Of a DNA stretch of 64,000 bases, positions 46,206-59,234 are shown one piece after another. How positions within the stretch are numbered: the first letter of the stretch is position 1; the number at the start of each line of letters is the position of its first letter. The position numbers and the translations under genes are program-made. The stretch comes from Clusia tigrina (lineage: Eukaryota > Arthropoda > Insecta > Diptera > Clusiidae), in NCBI GenBank assembly GCA_920105625.2, contig OV050030.1, positions 162,759,863 to 162,823,862 on the forward strand, written 5' to 3'. The notes beneath the pieces were generated by a model. It saw nothing but the letters and a program-made list of their open reading frames with translations, ran no database searches and was not told the DNA's origin.

Positions 46206-47342
46206 TAAGTAGGAAGTGCGATCTGTCAAACGTCAGCTGTTAAAATTTCACCCAAATTCATCGATTAGTTTATTTGTTGTAGTCGTTTGAAGTAAGCAAC
46301 TTTTGTGTTTTTTTAAAAATGGAAAAAAGCGAATTTCGTGCAGTGATTAAACACTATTATTTGAAAGGGAAAACGGGGAAAGAGACAAAAGAAAAGCTCG
46401 ATAAACATTACGGTGAGTCTGCTCCGTCAGATTACATGGTAAAATATTGGATTGCTAAATTTAAACGCGGCCGAACAAACACTGCAACAATACCATCAAC
46501 AGGAAGGCCAAAAGAGGTGGTTACTGAAGAAAATATGAAGAAAATCCTCGATATCGTTATGAATGATCGCCGAGTCAAGTTGCGTGCGATTGTTGAACTG
46601 GTTAACATATCATATGAACGTGTGTCCAACATTTTGCATGAACATTTGCATATGAAAAAGCTATCGGCAAGATGGGTACCGCGTTTGCTCAGTGTCGAAC
46701 AAAAACGAGTTCGACAGACCACTTCACACCGGTGTTTGGACATGCTAAAGCGTAATCCTGTTGATTTTTGGCGTCGATTAATAACTGTTGATGAAAGGTG
46801 GGTCCACCACTACACACCTGAAACCAAAAATCAATCGAAACAATTGGTGGAAGCCGGTGGAAGTGCTCCGAAGAAGGCGAAGGCAGAGAAATCGGCTGGC
46901 AAAGTTATGGCCACTGTATTTTGGGATGCACACGGAATATTGCTCATCGATTATCTTCAAAAAGGATCCACATTTAAAGAAGAAAAAAATGCTCTTTCTT
47001 CAAGACAACGCACCGGTTCACACAGCATTAGATACGATGCTAAAATTACGTGAAATACACTTCGAATTGGTTAATCAACCACCTTATAGTCCAGATTTAG
47101 CTCCTAGTGACTTTTTCCTGTTTCCAAACTTGAAAAAATGGCTCGCAGGAAAAAGATTCATCTCAAACGAAGAAGTGATTACCGAAACTAACGCGTATTT
47201 TGAGGGGATCCCGAAATCGTATTATTATTAGATGGTATAAAAAAGTGTCAATGTAAAAGGAGACTATGTTGACAAATAAATGGTTTTTGAAAAAAAAATG
47301 TTTTTCTCCTACTTAGGTAGCTTCAATATCAATCCGCCCTCG
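46206..47342 (+). mobile_element. irritans-like mariner, copy 2, lacking left TIR
   Basis: Near-identical to 24268-25402. Right TIR ...CAATCCGCCCTCG is intact at 47342; the first ~65 bp including the left TIR are missing. Confidence 0.9.
46319..47231 (+). pseudogene. irritans-like mariner transposase, copy 2
   Basis: Same start (MEKSEFRAVIKHYYLKGKT), same internal deletion and frame change after KGSTFKEEKN, and same early stop as at 24379-25291. Differences are few: VSNI for VFNI, SHRCLD for SQRFLD, VDERWV for VDETWV and SPDLAP for SPNLAP. The shared deletion shows that the two copies derive from one already-defective element. Confidence 0.9.
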
Positions 47343-47804
47343 TATACTTAGTGAATTACTAGATCTGGCGAATGATCTCAAAATCAGCTATATCACACCT
47401 ATTATTACCATATTAAACCATACACACAATAGATCTTATGCCCAGATGCTTTCATAAACTGTCTTAGATCTTTGCCAACTAAAACAAGAAACGAAAACAA
47501 CTTCCCGGACACAAAATGGAAATATCTTTAGCTAGTTCTTATAACATAAATTTATTATAATTTTAATTTTAGTAAATATAAAAATAATAATAATATAAAA
47601 TTAAATACTGAAGCTCTTAAATATTCTCTGCCTTTAACCTCTAATACATAGGCAACTATCACGGGCAGAGCCGCTAGAGCACTAAACAAAGTGTGAATTG
47701 ATACAAACGAGAAAAACGTAGCTGAAACACTAATAAACATGTTTCGCGAATTTCAAGACATATTCCATCTTGATGAGAACTAATCAATACAAATAACATT
47801 TATG

Positions 47805-48270
47805 AGAAGGCAAAACAGTTAACTCACAAAACACCGGAATAAGTGCTTCTAAAATTTACATTATGTAAAAAAACTTGCCCTTCAGTGAAGTCTATCTCTC
47901 AGTGCTCAGGTACAAAATATTTCAGAATGCACCTAGATCGCCGACTAACATGCTCCAAACACAACAATACAAAAATCATACAAATAAAATTTAAAATGAT
48001 TGAGCTAATCAGGCTTCTAAATAGGCACTCCAGACTCAAACTGGATTACAAGGTCGAACAGTATAAAGCCATAATAAATCCTATATGGACTTACGGTATA
48101 CAACTCTGGGGTACGACGTGTCCATCCAATGCCTTGGTACATTAAAAACTCAAATATCCTCGAGGATTTAAATATCCCGACGGTATCCAACTTAGCTTAA
48201 AGGTACAGTTCTAAACTTGGAAAGCACTCAAATATTTTAACCAGAATTTTATTACAAAATGAAGGCTACA
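47805..48270 (+). pseudogene. Jockey-like RT fragment (copy 2)
   Basis: Copy of 25860-26330, with the same MIELIRLLNRHSRLKLDYK and NPIWTYGIQLWGTT motifs. The preceding 460 bp (47343-47804) has no recognised feature. Confidence 0.75.
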
Positions 48271-48447
48271 TCCGAATTAGTAGGAAGGATACTCTAAAAC
48301 TGTATTTAATTTGAGATAATTATATGAATATTAAGTATTATTAAGAACAAACTTGTAAAAAACTTTGAAAACTTATTTTGCTCTAATTAATCAATTTTTA
48401 TTGCACTCCGCATTAGACTAGAAATATTTTACAATGATAATACTACC

Positions 48448-48784
48448 TGTCTTATCGTGGGTACTTATTTGTGGGCTTTCTTTAATATATTTGTTAATTT
48501 TCACAATGTTTTTTATATTTAGTTTCACAATATTTGTCTGAATTTGGTTTCACAATAATTGTATTTAGTTGACAAGAATGGAAATGTTGATTCATGGCGG
48601 TTTCTAAATCAAGTGACGGAGCGTCCAATCGAGGGACCGCTCGTAAGCTTCCAGAACCGATCGATGACGGCCATAGTGTGGGGAACTCTCTCCGCAGCAT
48701 GCCGCTTTGGGAACTGAGAGACGACACATGGTGATGCTCGCACCGGATACCGACTAGCGGTCGTGGCTCTAACTGCCAGGTTCA
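48448..48784 (-). repeat. BEL-2 LTR-like block, 3' side, copy 2
   Basis: Copy of 26507-26843; related to 52655-52961. Confidence 0.55.
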
Positions 48785-49431
48785 CTGCTGGCCTTGCAAG
48801 GATTGCAACTTCGTAGGGAGGTGTGGGAGGTGCGGAGTGATTGATGTCGTTAGGAGTGATTGATGTCGTCACGGCCGGGTAGGATTAGCACGGGGAGGAA
48901 TGAGTGCAACCGAGGTTGCTGTCGTAAATACGGGAGAGGAGTTTGGGGTTGATAAGTGCGCAGATGGCACGTGGGGGTAGGGGAGTTGACGCGACTGACT
49001 TCGGGGTCACTTGGGGGTTGTGATTTAGGATTAGAAGAGGGTGTGTCGGATGCAACCGAAATCGCTGGCACTCGGGGTTCCGGGGGCCTTCTTCGTTTGT
49101 ATTCTGGGGGAAGTACGGCATGCAATCAAGCATCCTCCGGGTTGAGAAGGGTTTGGTATTAACGGTTACACACACGGCACCGGAAATTGGTGGTACAGTT
49201 GTGGGTGCGATGGGAGGTGGCCAGACAATTCTAACAGTAGCCGCGCCGTTCTTACATCATTGATTCAGCGTGTGCGGTTGCCGGCACAAGCGGCACATAT
49301 GGCGACGCGCCTCGTTTGATCGTCGGATAGAGGTGGACCGCGAAGAAGTAGGAGTAAGACTGCTCGTCTGGAAGACGGCTGCTTCCGGTAGGGCACCTCG
49401 CAACGACTTTGGTGGCTCGGGTACTCGAGAG

Positions 49432-49754
49432 TGTTGGTTTGAGTTGCCAGTTGGAAACTGATTAGTTTAATTCCCGAGCTGGGGATTGGTTGAGTTACAA
49501 ACTCGATAACAAATCTCGATTAATTTAATTGTTTATTTCTAATCCCTTTCGCTTAAGTCTAACTCAAATTCCACTCAATTGTAAAACAAACCAATTCACC
49601 AATGACCGCACGCCAGGATTCTAATTACACTGCACATGTCAAGTGTCATAGTGTTGCAGTGCAGCGGATGGGTGTGTCTTATGTATTGGTATGATTTGGA
49701 TGTGTAGACTTTGTGCTACACTACGTTTGTACGCAATAGTGCACATGCACTACA
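49432..49754. other. copy-2-specific 323-bp segment with TG...CA ends
   Basis: Begins TGTTGGTTTGAGTTGCC and ends CATGCACTACA. It occupies the place of 27492-27737 of copy 1 and shares no sequence with it. Non-coding, with T-rich and CACTGCACATG/CAGTGCAG motifs. It could be a solo LTR of another family or filler from a deletion-repair event; no flanking target duplication is evident. Confidence 0.45.
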
Positions 49755-50245
49755 TCGGTTCTTGGTGACTCGGCTATCTCCCAGAATCTGCCTAACTGTC
49801 GATTGTTGGAGTCTGGCTGGAGGAAGAGACGTGCGTGGATAAGACAGCAACAGGCTCGCTGGGAATAGGTCCCGTAAGTATCCACCCGAATACCCTCTCT
49901 TGATCTGCGCCGATCAGGAGATCGATACGTCGTTGAGGTTGAGGGCTTGCGTCGGCCAGCTTGAACTCTTTTAAAAGCGGGTATTTCGAGCTGTTTAGTT
50001 TGAGGGTCAGTAAATTGCCTGTTAATTCAGTGAGTACTAAAGCGGAAGCTTTAATTTGGATGGTGAGGTTGATGTAGGAGGCCAACACGAAGCTGCAGGC
50101 CTTGGACGCCTTAGCTGAAATCACATTACGCAGTCTGAATATCTCAGCATACACTGTCTTGACTGGCAATCGGAGCTGACTTTGGAATTGTTCCGAGATG
50201 AAGGAGACCTCAGAACCAGGATCAATCTACGCTCTTGCTGTGTAC
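49755..50245 (-). pseudogene. BEL-2 aspartic protease (copy 2)
   Basis: Same IDPGSEVSFISEQF active-site stretch and LIGADQERVFGWIL as in copy 1. The downstream pre-RT box is cut by the 49432-49754 segment. Confidence 0.7.
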
Positions 50246-50265
50246 GAGGTGCCCTCATGCGCGAT

Positions 50266-50830
50266 TTAACAATGGCTCTGCCGAGCAGTATCTGTACTCA
50301 ACTCATTGGGTTGGGGAACTGCCCTTTGTATTCGTCCGTGCCTGAGACTGAATCCGGGTAGTGTGAGCCTTCGGGGCTTCTTTAAATGGATTTGTGTGGG
50401 CTGTGCGGTGTGGGTCTGGAGGGTGGGCGGGGTACTGAACTGACGTGTCTGAGAGGGTATGCAGCAAGGTGCGATGTTTGGTTCCACAATCTGCACATCG
50501 GAATTGACTTGTACATTAGCGGGAAGAGAGAGATGTTGCTAAACAGTTGTAGCATAATCTTTGTTGTCGGACGGTCGCCCATTTTTCTGCGGAGTACAAG
50601 GATTGGAACCGGTTGCACTGTTTTATAGGGTGGTTTTGGGTCTGACAAATGGAACATGTATTCAGGGTTGATGGGGATTTGTTGCCACTTGGGTATCTCC
50701 GTCTTATCGTAGATTGTTTGTTCCCACATTCAAAGGGTGACGTCGGGTAAACGTGTGGACCAGAAAAAGACCATTATGGCATCCCAATTGGTGAGGTTAA
50801 TTTGATTGCCACGTAGGGTGGAGATGCAGT
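50266..50830 (-). pseudogene. BEL-2 gag remnant (copy 2)
   Basis: Minus strand NLTNWDAIMVFFWSTRLPD, a stop, then MWEQTIYDKTEIPKWQQI, matching the W-D...LWEQ...K..IP.W pattern of BEL gag (DUF1759), then a knuckle-like MCRLWNQTSH region. About 362 bp of this is missing from copy 1 (28440). Confidence 0.65.
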
Positions 50831-52233
50831 GGTTTATGTCTCTTTGTAAGGGTTTGATGTCTCGCCCCGATTCTTCTGTCACTGACGTCAAATTGAAGAG
50901 CACTTTGTCAGTTGGGTATTTACTTAGAGGCGGGGATTTTCATACCTATCAACTAGGTTACTAGTAGTCCCCCAGAAGAAAACAAGGTTAAGTTGAAGTT
51001 GTGCACATTTGTTGTTACCTCGGTGGGAGGGGGGTTGGAATTCGGTTTTAGCCTTTGGGCCCATTCTCGCATCTGCGCCAGCATCTTATATAGGATTGGA
51101 AGTAGTTATCCTGTATGGGCACCAACTTGTCTTTGTCGTTCACCGCGGCCTCTACCGAATTAAGGCATGCGCTGTACTCCTCTTTCACCGACTGCCAGGC
51201 CGATTTTGATTCCTATTGGTCCAGTTCACTCGTGAATTGTGTATGAAATTCATAGGGAGGTCATCGAAGTTTAATGTGAACTTGGTGAGTGCATCTGTTA
51301 ACTTGATCAATTTCGTTAGTGCGGTTATTGTGTGTAGGCATTACGTGCGGGTAGTAACGTTTAAATCGATGGCGGAATAACTAAAGGGAACCGTGTCCAA
51401 ATTTAAACTCGTGCAGCGGAATGAGGGGGACTCACGGTTTCAAAAGATAAAAATACTTGTGACGGAATTCGCAAAGGGGCACGGCTTCTGGGATAAATAC
51501 CAGCGAAGCGAAAGTAAAGAGGCACGGTGTAAAGAGAATTCATACGTGCAACGGAAACGTTGGAATTCGTAGGGCACGGTGTAGAAAGGTAGTTGAACAC
51601 CTGCAACCGAAATTGTCAGGGCACGGGTTCGAGTTAAAAACACGTGGAACTAAAGAGACTGCTATTTAAAAAAAATAAAAATAATAAAAATTATAAAGAT
51701 TATTACTACTACCCTGTTAATGTCACCCTGGTAATTAGAGATACAAGTAAAAAGACAACAGTAAAAAAAGGAAGGAAAAGAATTGGGATAGAACTCTCTA
51801 CGCGAAGGGGAATACGGATTTAAATCGAAACCAGTGTGGTTTATAGCGGCGCAATCTACTACGTGTTAAACCTTTTAGCGTACCGACATCGGCAGCGACG
51901 CTAACTGGATCTATAAACCTTTTTTCAACGAACATACGGAGGAGCAATGAAGACGGGCTTTACGGGTTTATATTATAAGAACACAGCCTAACTATAAACG
52001 GCACATGAGACGTGGTTAGATCGTAGGGGCACAGCGTTAAACCGTTTGAGGAATTTTACGACCGACCGTAGGTGCTTGGAGCTTTTGCGAAATAGAGGAA
52101 GGTCGCACAAAGGAGAAGAGCAAAATGAGATTTAATTAGCAGACACAGTCTGCAGCGCTGATAACGGGGGTTATTGGGTACACTACACTAAAGAGTAGAA
52201 ACAAATATATTTATATTCTTTTTTTTTATAAAT

Positions 52234-52578
<345 letters not shown>

Positions 52579-52654
52579 TATGTAATGGACTGTACAATTT
52601 AAAAAGGAGGAAAATAGGGCGGAAGTTACCAAGAAATCCGGCTCGAAGGTTCAA

Positions 52655-52961
52655 TGTCTAATCGTGTATACTTATTTTTGGGTTTTCTTTTATATTTGTT
52701 AATTTTCTCAATAATTGAATTTGGATTCACAATAATTGTATTTGTTTGAAAATAACGGATATGTTGATTCACGGCGGTTTCTAAATTAAGTGACCGAGCG
52801 TCCAATCGTGGGACCGCTCGTAACCTACCAGAGCCGATTGATAACGGACATAGTGTGGGGAACTCTCTCCGCAGCATGCCGCTCTGCGAACTGAGAGACG
52901 ACACATGGTAACGTTCGCACCGGGCTGCGACCAGCGGGCGTGTCTCTACCTGCCACGTTCA
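52655..52961 (-). repeat. BEL-2 LTR-like block, 5' side, copy 2
   Basis: Copy of 37427-37733 with the same primer-binding-like block next to it. Confidence 0.55.
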
Positions 52962-53219
52962 TCATGTGAACACTACCTATATACAGTTATCTCTAACATA
53001 TAATATTGAAAAGCCCGCATGCATTAGACACAAAAAAACAAGATTTTTTTTTAATTTTTATTTTCTATACTATATTGCTACCAAATTCCGTAGTGCATTT
53101 GCGCTTCACTTTTGTGAATGATGTGATTGGAGTCATTACGCTGGAGGCCGGCTCATTCAGATGCGATTGGAAGTGATTTTTATACCTTGCACTTTGAAGG
53201 TTAACTGCGTATTTTATAA

Positions 53220-54070
53220 ATGGCACTCTCTATTCTTTGTGAAGTTGGGCATTGGTAATGAATTGTGCATCGACAATAGTTCAAAGAGTTTTCGATTGGA
53301 AACGTTGTGGTATTTCAATGTTGGACCTTGAAGCAGTGTCCCACAATAGAATCCCGTAAGGCCAAATCGGTTTCAGGATACTTTTATATATCGGCATATT
53401 GTTTTCATTGGATAGCACTGATTTAGGCTTGAGCAACCAGTATTCCAGAGTTTTCCTTTTGGCAAGTATGTGAGGCTTCCATGCTAGAAGTCGGTCCAAT
53501 CGTATGGATATTTGGTTAGATCTTGGCCTCAGTCAGTTGCGGAATTGGACAACTGTTCACCCTAAGTGCAGTGTAACAGTCGCGTCTTAGCGTAAATGTA
53601 ATATGTAGAGGCTTACTTTCATTCGGTTTAATAAACCAATTCTTCATACATTTTGTGATATCATCGAGGATTTCTTGCAATTTTTAGCAGCAGTAGAGGC
53701 ATTTTTCTGTGAAGACAGAATAGCTGTATTATCTGCGAAAGTGCCTACAATGGTATAAAATTGGTGGACAAAAGATCAAAGCCTGTAGTGCGGGTATACC
53801 ATTGTATATATAAAAATCAATAACATCCTGAGGCTTTGTAATATCAGTTGGCCAATATGTAGGCTGACCAGCCGATATAATTAAGAGTCTCAGAGAATGT
53901 ATGGCGATTAGTACATCGCGTCCTTTGATTGTTGTAAGCCTTGAGCCCCACGATGGATTCTTAGCATTAAAATCACCTCCCATCATAAACCGATTGTGTA
54001 GCGTTTTAAAAACGGAAGTATAGTCATCCCGTTTTATAATATGTTTGGGTGGCCTAGGAGATTATCCATA
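53220..54070 (-). pseudogene. Jockey-like LINE scrap (copy 2)
   Basis: Endonuclease block MMGGDFNAKNPSWGSRLT, GQPTYWPTDITKPQDVIDF (53729-53986) and RT thumb YKSILKPIWPYGILLW (53281-53499), as in copy 1. Here the endonuclease frame is open over the block, unlike copy 1. Confidence 0.75.
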
Positions 54071-54079
54071 AAGAAAGTA

Positions 54080-55667
54080 CACCCCATGTTCATTCCTGAA
54101 TTATACAGTGTTGCCAATACTTCGCAGCGGTACAGAAATTGAGTTCCAGAGTCTTACTGCATACACGAAAAACTGTGAACTTGAGACATCTAACCCGGGT
54201 GTAAATAATCTTGTGAAGAAAGATGACAGTCTTCGACTCCAAAAACTTGCCTTGATAACGTGGACACATGATCTGTTCTACAAAAGCCATAAATATACCT
54301 TGTTATATTAAATAGAATATAAAGCTTTCGTTTGCTAGCTGCATCACAATTCGCAAACATTTCACAACCATACAGCAATGTTGGGAGAATGTAGGCCTTG
54401 GACAACAGCATTCTGTGGGGTGAAATATTGCGTTGACCACAGTGAACGCAGCATACCGTAAACTTTGCCAACCGTGATTGCAACGTGGTTACTAAATGTT
54501 ACTGTACCATCAAATATAACTCCCATCAAATGTAACTCCCATTCATTACAATACTGGGTAGTGTGTTGGTATCAAAGTATTTCTTGTAAGTCACTAAACA
54601 TTTTGATATAGCAGGATTATGGCAAAGCCCATTTTTCATTAAACATTAGATAAGTAATTATTAATTTTAGTGACACAATTAATAATTTCGTCCCTTTTAC
54701 AGCTTATGTAGAGTTGGACGTTATCAGCATACAAATGAATATCACAATCGTGCAAAGCAGTCGGTAGACTATTTATATATATACAAAAAAGAAGAGTTCC
54801 GAATATGAACCCCTGAGATACATCTCGTAATACCGACAAGAAATCAGAAGCTTCGCCATCACACTGACTCTGTTGGTAAACAGCTTCGATTCTTTCTGTA
54901 AGGTATAATTCTATCAATCACACTGCGCCGGAAGAGAAATTTTACATTCTCAGAAGTATCGTACATAAAATATTGTGGTCCACACAGTCAAATGCCTTTG
55001 AATGGTCCAATAGTACCAAAAAAGACACCCTATTTAAGTAAAGTTATGCACGAATACTCTCCACTACATCACTCAAAGCCGTTATGCAGCTCCTCCTTGG
55101 CATGAACCCAGACTGGCGTTCCGTTATAATGTTATTGACTGCTAAATACTTTTTTAATTGTTTCGCCATTACTAGTTCAAATACCTCGGACAGGTATGGT
55201 AAAATTGCTATTGGTCTCTCGTTATCAGACTTTGGGATTGGAATAATTTTCCCTAACTTCCAACAATTAGGACAAGTTGATATCATTATAACAGTATTAA
55301 ATTTATGAGTTATGAATGGCAGCAGCTTAGGATGTACGGCCTTAACAAATACATGGCAAATTTCATCGGCACCACAAGCATTTGACTTTACACCCAGAAA
55401 TCACTCCAACACATCTGACTCGTCAACACCACAAAACCCCAATATAATTTCAGAGGACACAAAACTACAACAGTTTGCATAACCATTCTTTTCTATTGCT
55501 TCAATTGGAAGATTGTCAAAATTCCTTCAGGTCCATGTCAATGTTCCCAAAAGTAGTAATATTCCCTATACCTACGTTCCAAATATGTCTCCATGTTTTT
55601 TTATTGGTTACTGCACTGCGAAATGTTTTCCGAAGTGGGAGTATTTAGAGGCTTTGACATGTTTAGT
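54080..55667 (-). pseudogene. CR1-like LINE-B RT, 3' part (copy 2)
   Basis: Same blocks as 38840-40396, including YADNVQLYIS. Differs by small indels: it keeps a ~36-bp stretch near 55000 lost from copy 1 and lacks ~7-15 bp pieces near 54414 and 54640. Confidence 0.75.
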
Positions 55668-57525
55668 ATTATTATTATCATTATTAACAGGCTAAAAGAA
55701 CACCGCGACCTAAAAGATCTATTGTGCAGCCTCGTACCCAACTAAAACAGTCCTAGACTCTTTATAAATCTCGTCACTGCTGTGGGCTTAATTTTAACTA
55801 GGTGATTTGGAGATATGAACCCACTGCCTAGGTAATTAAGTCTGCGTCTTGCCACCGCTGGGCAAGTGCATAGAATGGGTTCTGCCGTTTCCTGCTCCTC
55901 GTGACAGAGTCGACAGGAATCGTCTTCTACCACCCCTATTTTTTTCAGATGGTAATTTAGTCTACAGTGTCCTGTTAAAAGTTCAGTGTAGAGTTTGATG
56001 TCATTTCTGCTGAGGTTTAAAGAAGCATCTACCCTGATGTGTTCAGGATCAATGAATAGTCTCGACTGCCGCATGCCTTTTTGGGCTCTCCAGTAGTTTA
56101 GCAGACCTCGTTTTTCCTGTTCGCACAACAAGTTATTTGTGAAGCTACTGTTTACCCCACAGAAGGGTTCTGGGCCTATAAAGGCAGTGTCTGCACCCCT
56201 TTTTGCTAAAGAATCTGCCATTTCGTTGCCCATATGTCCCTCGTGTCCCGGTACCCACATTAGCGTAAGAGAGTTTCTCGCTGCTAGGGTATTGAAAAGT
56301 TTATAGCATTCCCAGACCAGCTTTGATTGGAATGAGAAGTTTATTAATGATTTTAGAGCTGCCTTACCAAATCATCCGCAAAGCCCTGAACTTCGTATCC
56401 AAGGTCATTGAGAGTTTGTAAGAGCTCGTCAATAACCAATAACCATGGAGTGGCGATAGGACGCCCCCCTGGGGACATCCTTTGGTTGACCTGACAATTT
56501 GCTTTGCTGTGCCTGTTTCAAAGATTGTCGTTCTGTTTTTCAGCATATTGAGAACCCATGTTATGATCAGTCTTTGTATACCTTTCCAGTTCATCCCCTC
56601 CTCAATTGATCTGAAAGTAGCATTGTCAAAAGCCCCCGTAATGTCAACCGATGTACAGAGAGCTATTTCTATACCCTCAAACGCCTTTTCAATTTTGCTC
56701 GTTAAGCTATGTATGGCTGTCTCAGTCGATTTGCCTGATTGGTAAGCGTATTGTTCAATATGAAGAGGAGAATCTTTAAGATAAGTTTCCCTGATATATT
56801 GGTCCAGAATTTTTTCCATAACTTTTAGCAGGAATGACGTTAGGCTAATGGGCCGATAGGCTTTTGGCGTGTGGTCCGCCTTTTTGCCTGCTTTCGGTAT
56901 GAAAGCCACCCTAGCCTTCGTCCAAAGTTTAGGCACTATGCCTAGTTCCAGGCTTATCGTGAAAATGTTTGTTAGCACAGGTGCTAATACATCAACACCT
57001 TGACGAAGTATGCACGGTTGTATATTATCGACACCTGGCGATTTGAATGGTCTAAAAGTGGAGGTAGCCCATTTGGTTTCATTGACGGTGAAGATTCTGC
57101 GAGCCAGTGAGAGTTCCCTCCGTGTAGGCATCAAGAAACGAGTATTCTCGATGATTTCACTATCCTCTCCGCTAGTGGCACAGCCTGGAAAGTTAGTGTC
57201 CAACAAAAGCTGTCCCGTCTCTTCCAGGCTCTCCGTAAAATTTCCGTCAGGCTTCTTGAGTGTAGAAAGGCCGTTTGAGTGATCTTTATTGAGTGATTTC
57301 TGGAGTCGGGTAGCTGCTGGGAGGGTTTCAAGCTCCTCACAGTACTTTTTCCATGAGTCTCTCTTAGATCTTCTCAACTCATTATTATAAGCCGTTAAGG
57401 CACTTCTATAAGATGCCCAGTCACCATTAGACTTGGCTCTGACATTTTTAGTAACCTGCCTTCTAAGATTTCTGTAAGTTTTATACAGAAGAGGTAGCTT
57501 ATATCGCCTCCATCGTATGTTTGTA
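55668..57525 (-). pseudogene. LOA-like LINE (copy 2) with 748-bp deletion
   Basis: Same RT start-to-palm blocks (56364-57377) and RNase H tail (55742-56260, with MWVPGHEGHMGNEMADSLAK open here). The sequence jumps at 56363 from GAGCTGCC to TTACCAAATC, deleting the part of copy 1 at 41095-41842, that is everything from just after FADD to mid RNase H. The (TAA)n tail is at 55668-55688. Confidence 0.8.
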
Positions 57526-57946
57526 GCGTCACGTATTTAATGCTGCTCTTTATGCCCAATGGTGCGACTTTCTTTGGAACAAACTCATCAAAAGAACATT
57601 TAATATTAGAATGTAGGAATTCCACTTTGTCATTTACGGAGGACTTAAAACATATCAAATTCCATTGTACAGTGAAAAGTTTAGAACACATATGTTGGAA
57701 GTCAATAATTATAAAGTCATGGTATCTCAAAACTTTGGTTATCATATTAAATGGAAAATAAAGCGTCAGAAAAATAAGGTCATGTTTTAAAAATAGGGCG
57801 TAGGGAATTGTTCGTAAATTTTAATCTTCTTCACATCATCAATAAAATACACGTCCAACAATGAACTATTTGTCCCCGTAAAAAGTGTCGGTGATCTTGT
57901 ATTAGCAAGTCCAATGCCAACATTTGTGTGACCAGTCCGCTCTCAA
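57526..57946 (-). pseudogene. LINE-B endonuclease end and linker (copy 2)
   Basis: Copy of 43005-43425 with the same FLHSNIKCSFDEFVPKKV linker. Confidence 0.6.
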
Positions 57947-58960
57947 CTGGAATATTGCTATAACAATAACAATAGCAATAGCAATTACAATATTTTGAAA
58001 GTCTAAAGAAATTGCACGAATGTGATTTATCAGTGATTGTATGTAAATTGTACGATTAGGTCTGTAGACACAGTATTGAGGGTATTCTCAACATGTATCC
58101 TCATGTTAGCCGCATCCTACCAGCTGCGCCAATTATCTTGAAGTATTGCGGGGGGTGTTTCCGCCTGGATTCTTTCCTTTGTATCGGACATTCACTGGGC
58201 TCTTAGTAGCAGCCTGAGTCCACTCGACGTCTTCCCTAACCGCGCGAATAGAAACGCGCTCGAATTAGTTGTTAGCAAAAAGACCCGGTTTATTCATAAA
58301 ACACTTGCTTATATACTATTTACATTGTTGCATCTTAACGTTCTATTTTAATAATTCAAATTCCTTACATTGTTATTTCTAATTGCTCTACTCTTTTGTT
58401 TGCACATTGTGCAATTATCCGCGAATGCAATCATCGAGTGGCACACTTTTAGTAGTGAAAGTTCATTGCAGTTCAATTGTTAAATGCGCGAGTTAATTTT
58501 ATTTAAAAAATATACAATTTAATTTAGAATTCACCACAACTTTTCCTCTTTATTGTCAATTCAATTTAACTTGAAATATATCTTGCACTCCAGCGGAGCT
58601 TTGCATAATTTTCTCTTATCCATCTATATTATAAATTTAGTAGCTGCCTGCACAAACAAATGCCCAGACATATAGTGTGTGCATTCCAGTATGCCAACTT
58701 ATATTAATTATTTGTTATTTAGCAGTTTTGAGCACAATTGCTGACACTGCATATGGCATATCTAACATATATGGTATATGTACATGTTAATATGCTAATT
58801 CGCGCACCTAAAAGCATGTAATCGACTTTTACTTTATAGTGAAATTCTTATTGTATTATACGTGCGCCTTAGGGCTATGCACGTTTATTATTTTATTAAT
58901 AATAAATAATAATCTAATAACTACTTGGGTTTACCGACATTGTGAGTTTGACTCACAACA
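57947..58960 (-). mobile_element. Ty3/gypsy-type 5' LTR and leader (copy 2)
   Basis: LTR 58134-58960, primer-binding site TGGCGCAGCTGGTAGGATG at 58111-58131. Differs from copy 1 by a 9-bp deletion near 58560 and a changed LTR terminal base (GATA for GACA). Confidence 0.75.
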
Positions 58961-59234
58961 TCCCTCCCCTCTTTCTAAGTAGGTAGTGCAACTACCTCTT
59001 AGTTAATAATTCGTCTTAATGTCGAATGCACCAAAGACAATTTGTCCATGCTATATACTATGCATTTACTTTTTCATTATCTATATTTGCTATCTTGTGG
59101 GTTCTTATTGTTTCTTTATTATTTTCTTTCTTTTTTATTTGTTTTAGTGTATTGTGTTTTTTTCTTTTATCATAATTTTTTATTTATTTATTTATTTTTT
59201 TTTATAACGGTCCTTATATTTTTCGTTCTTTTTT

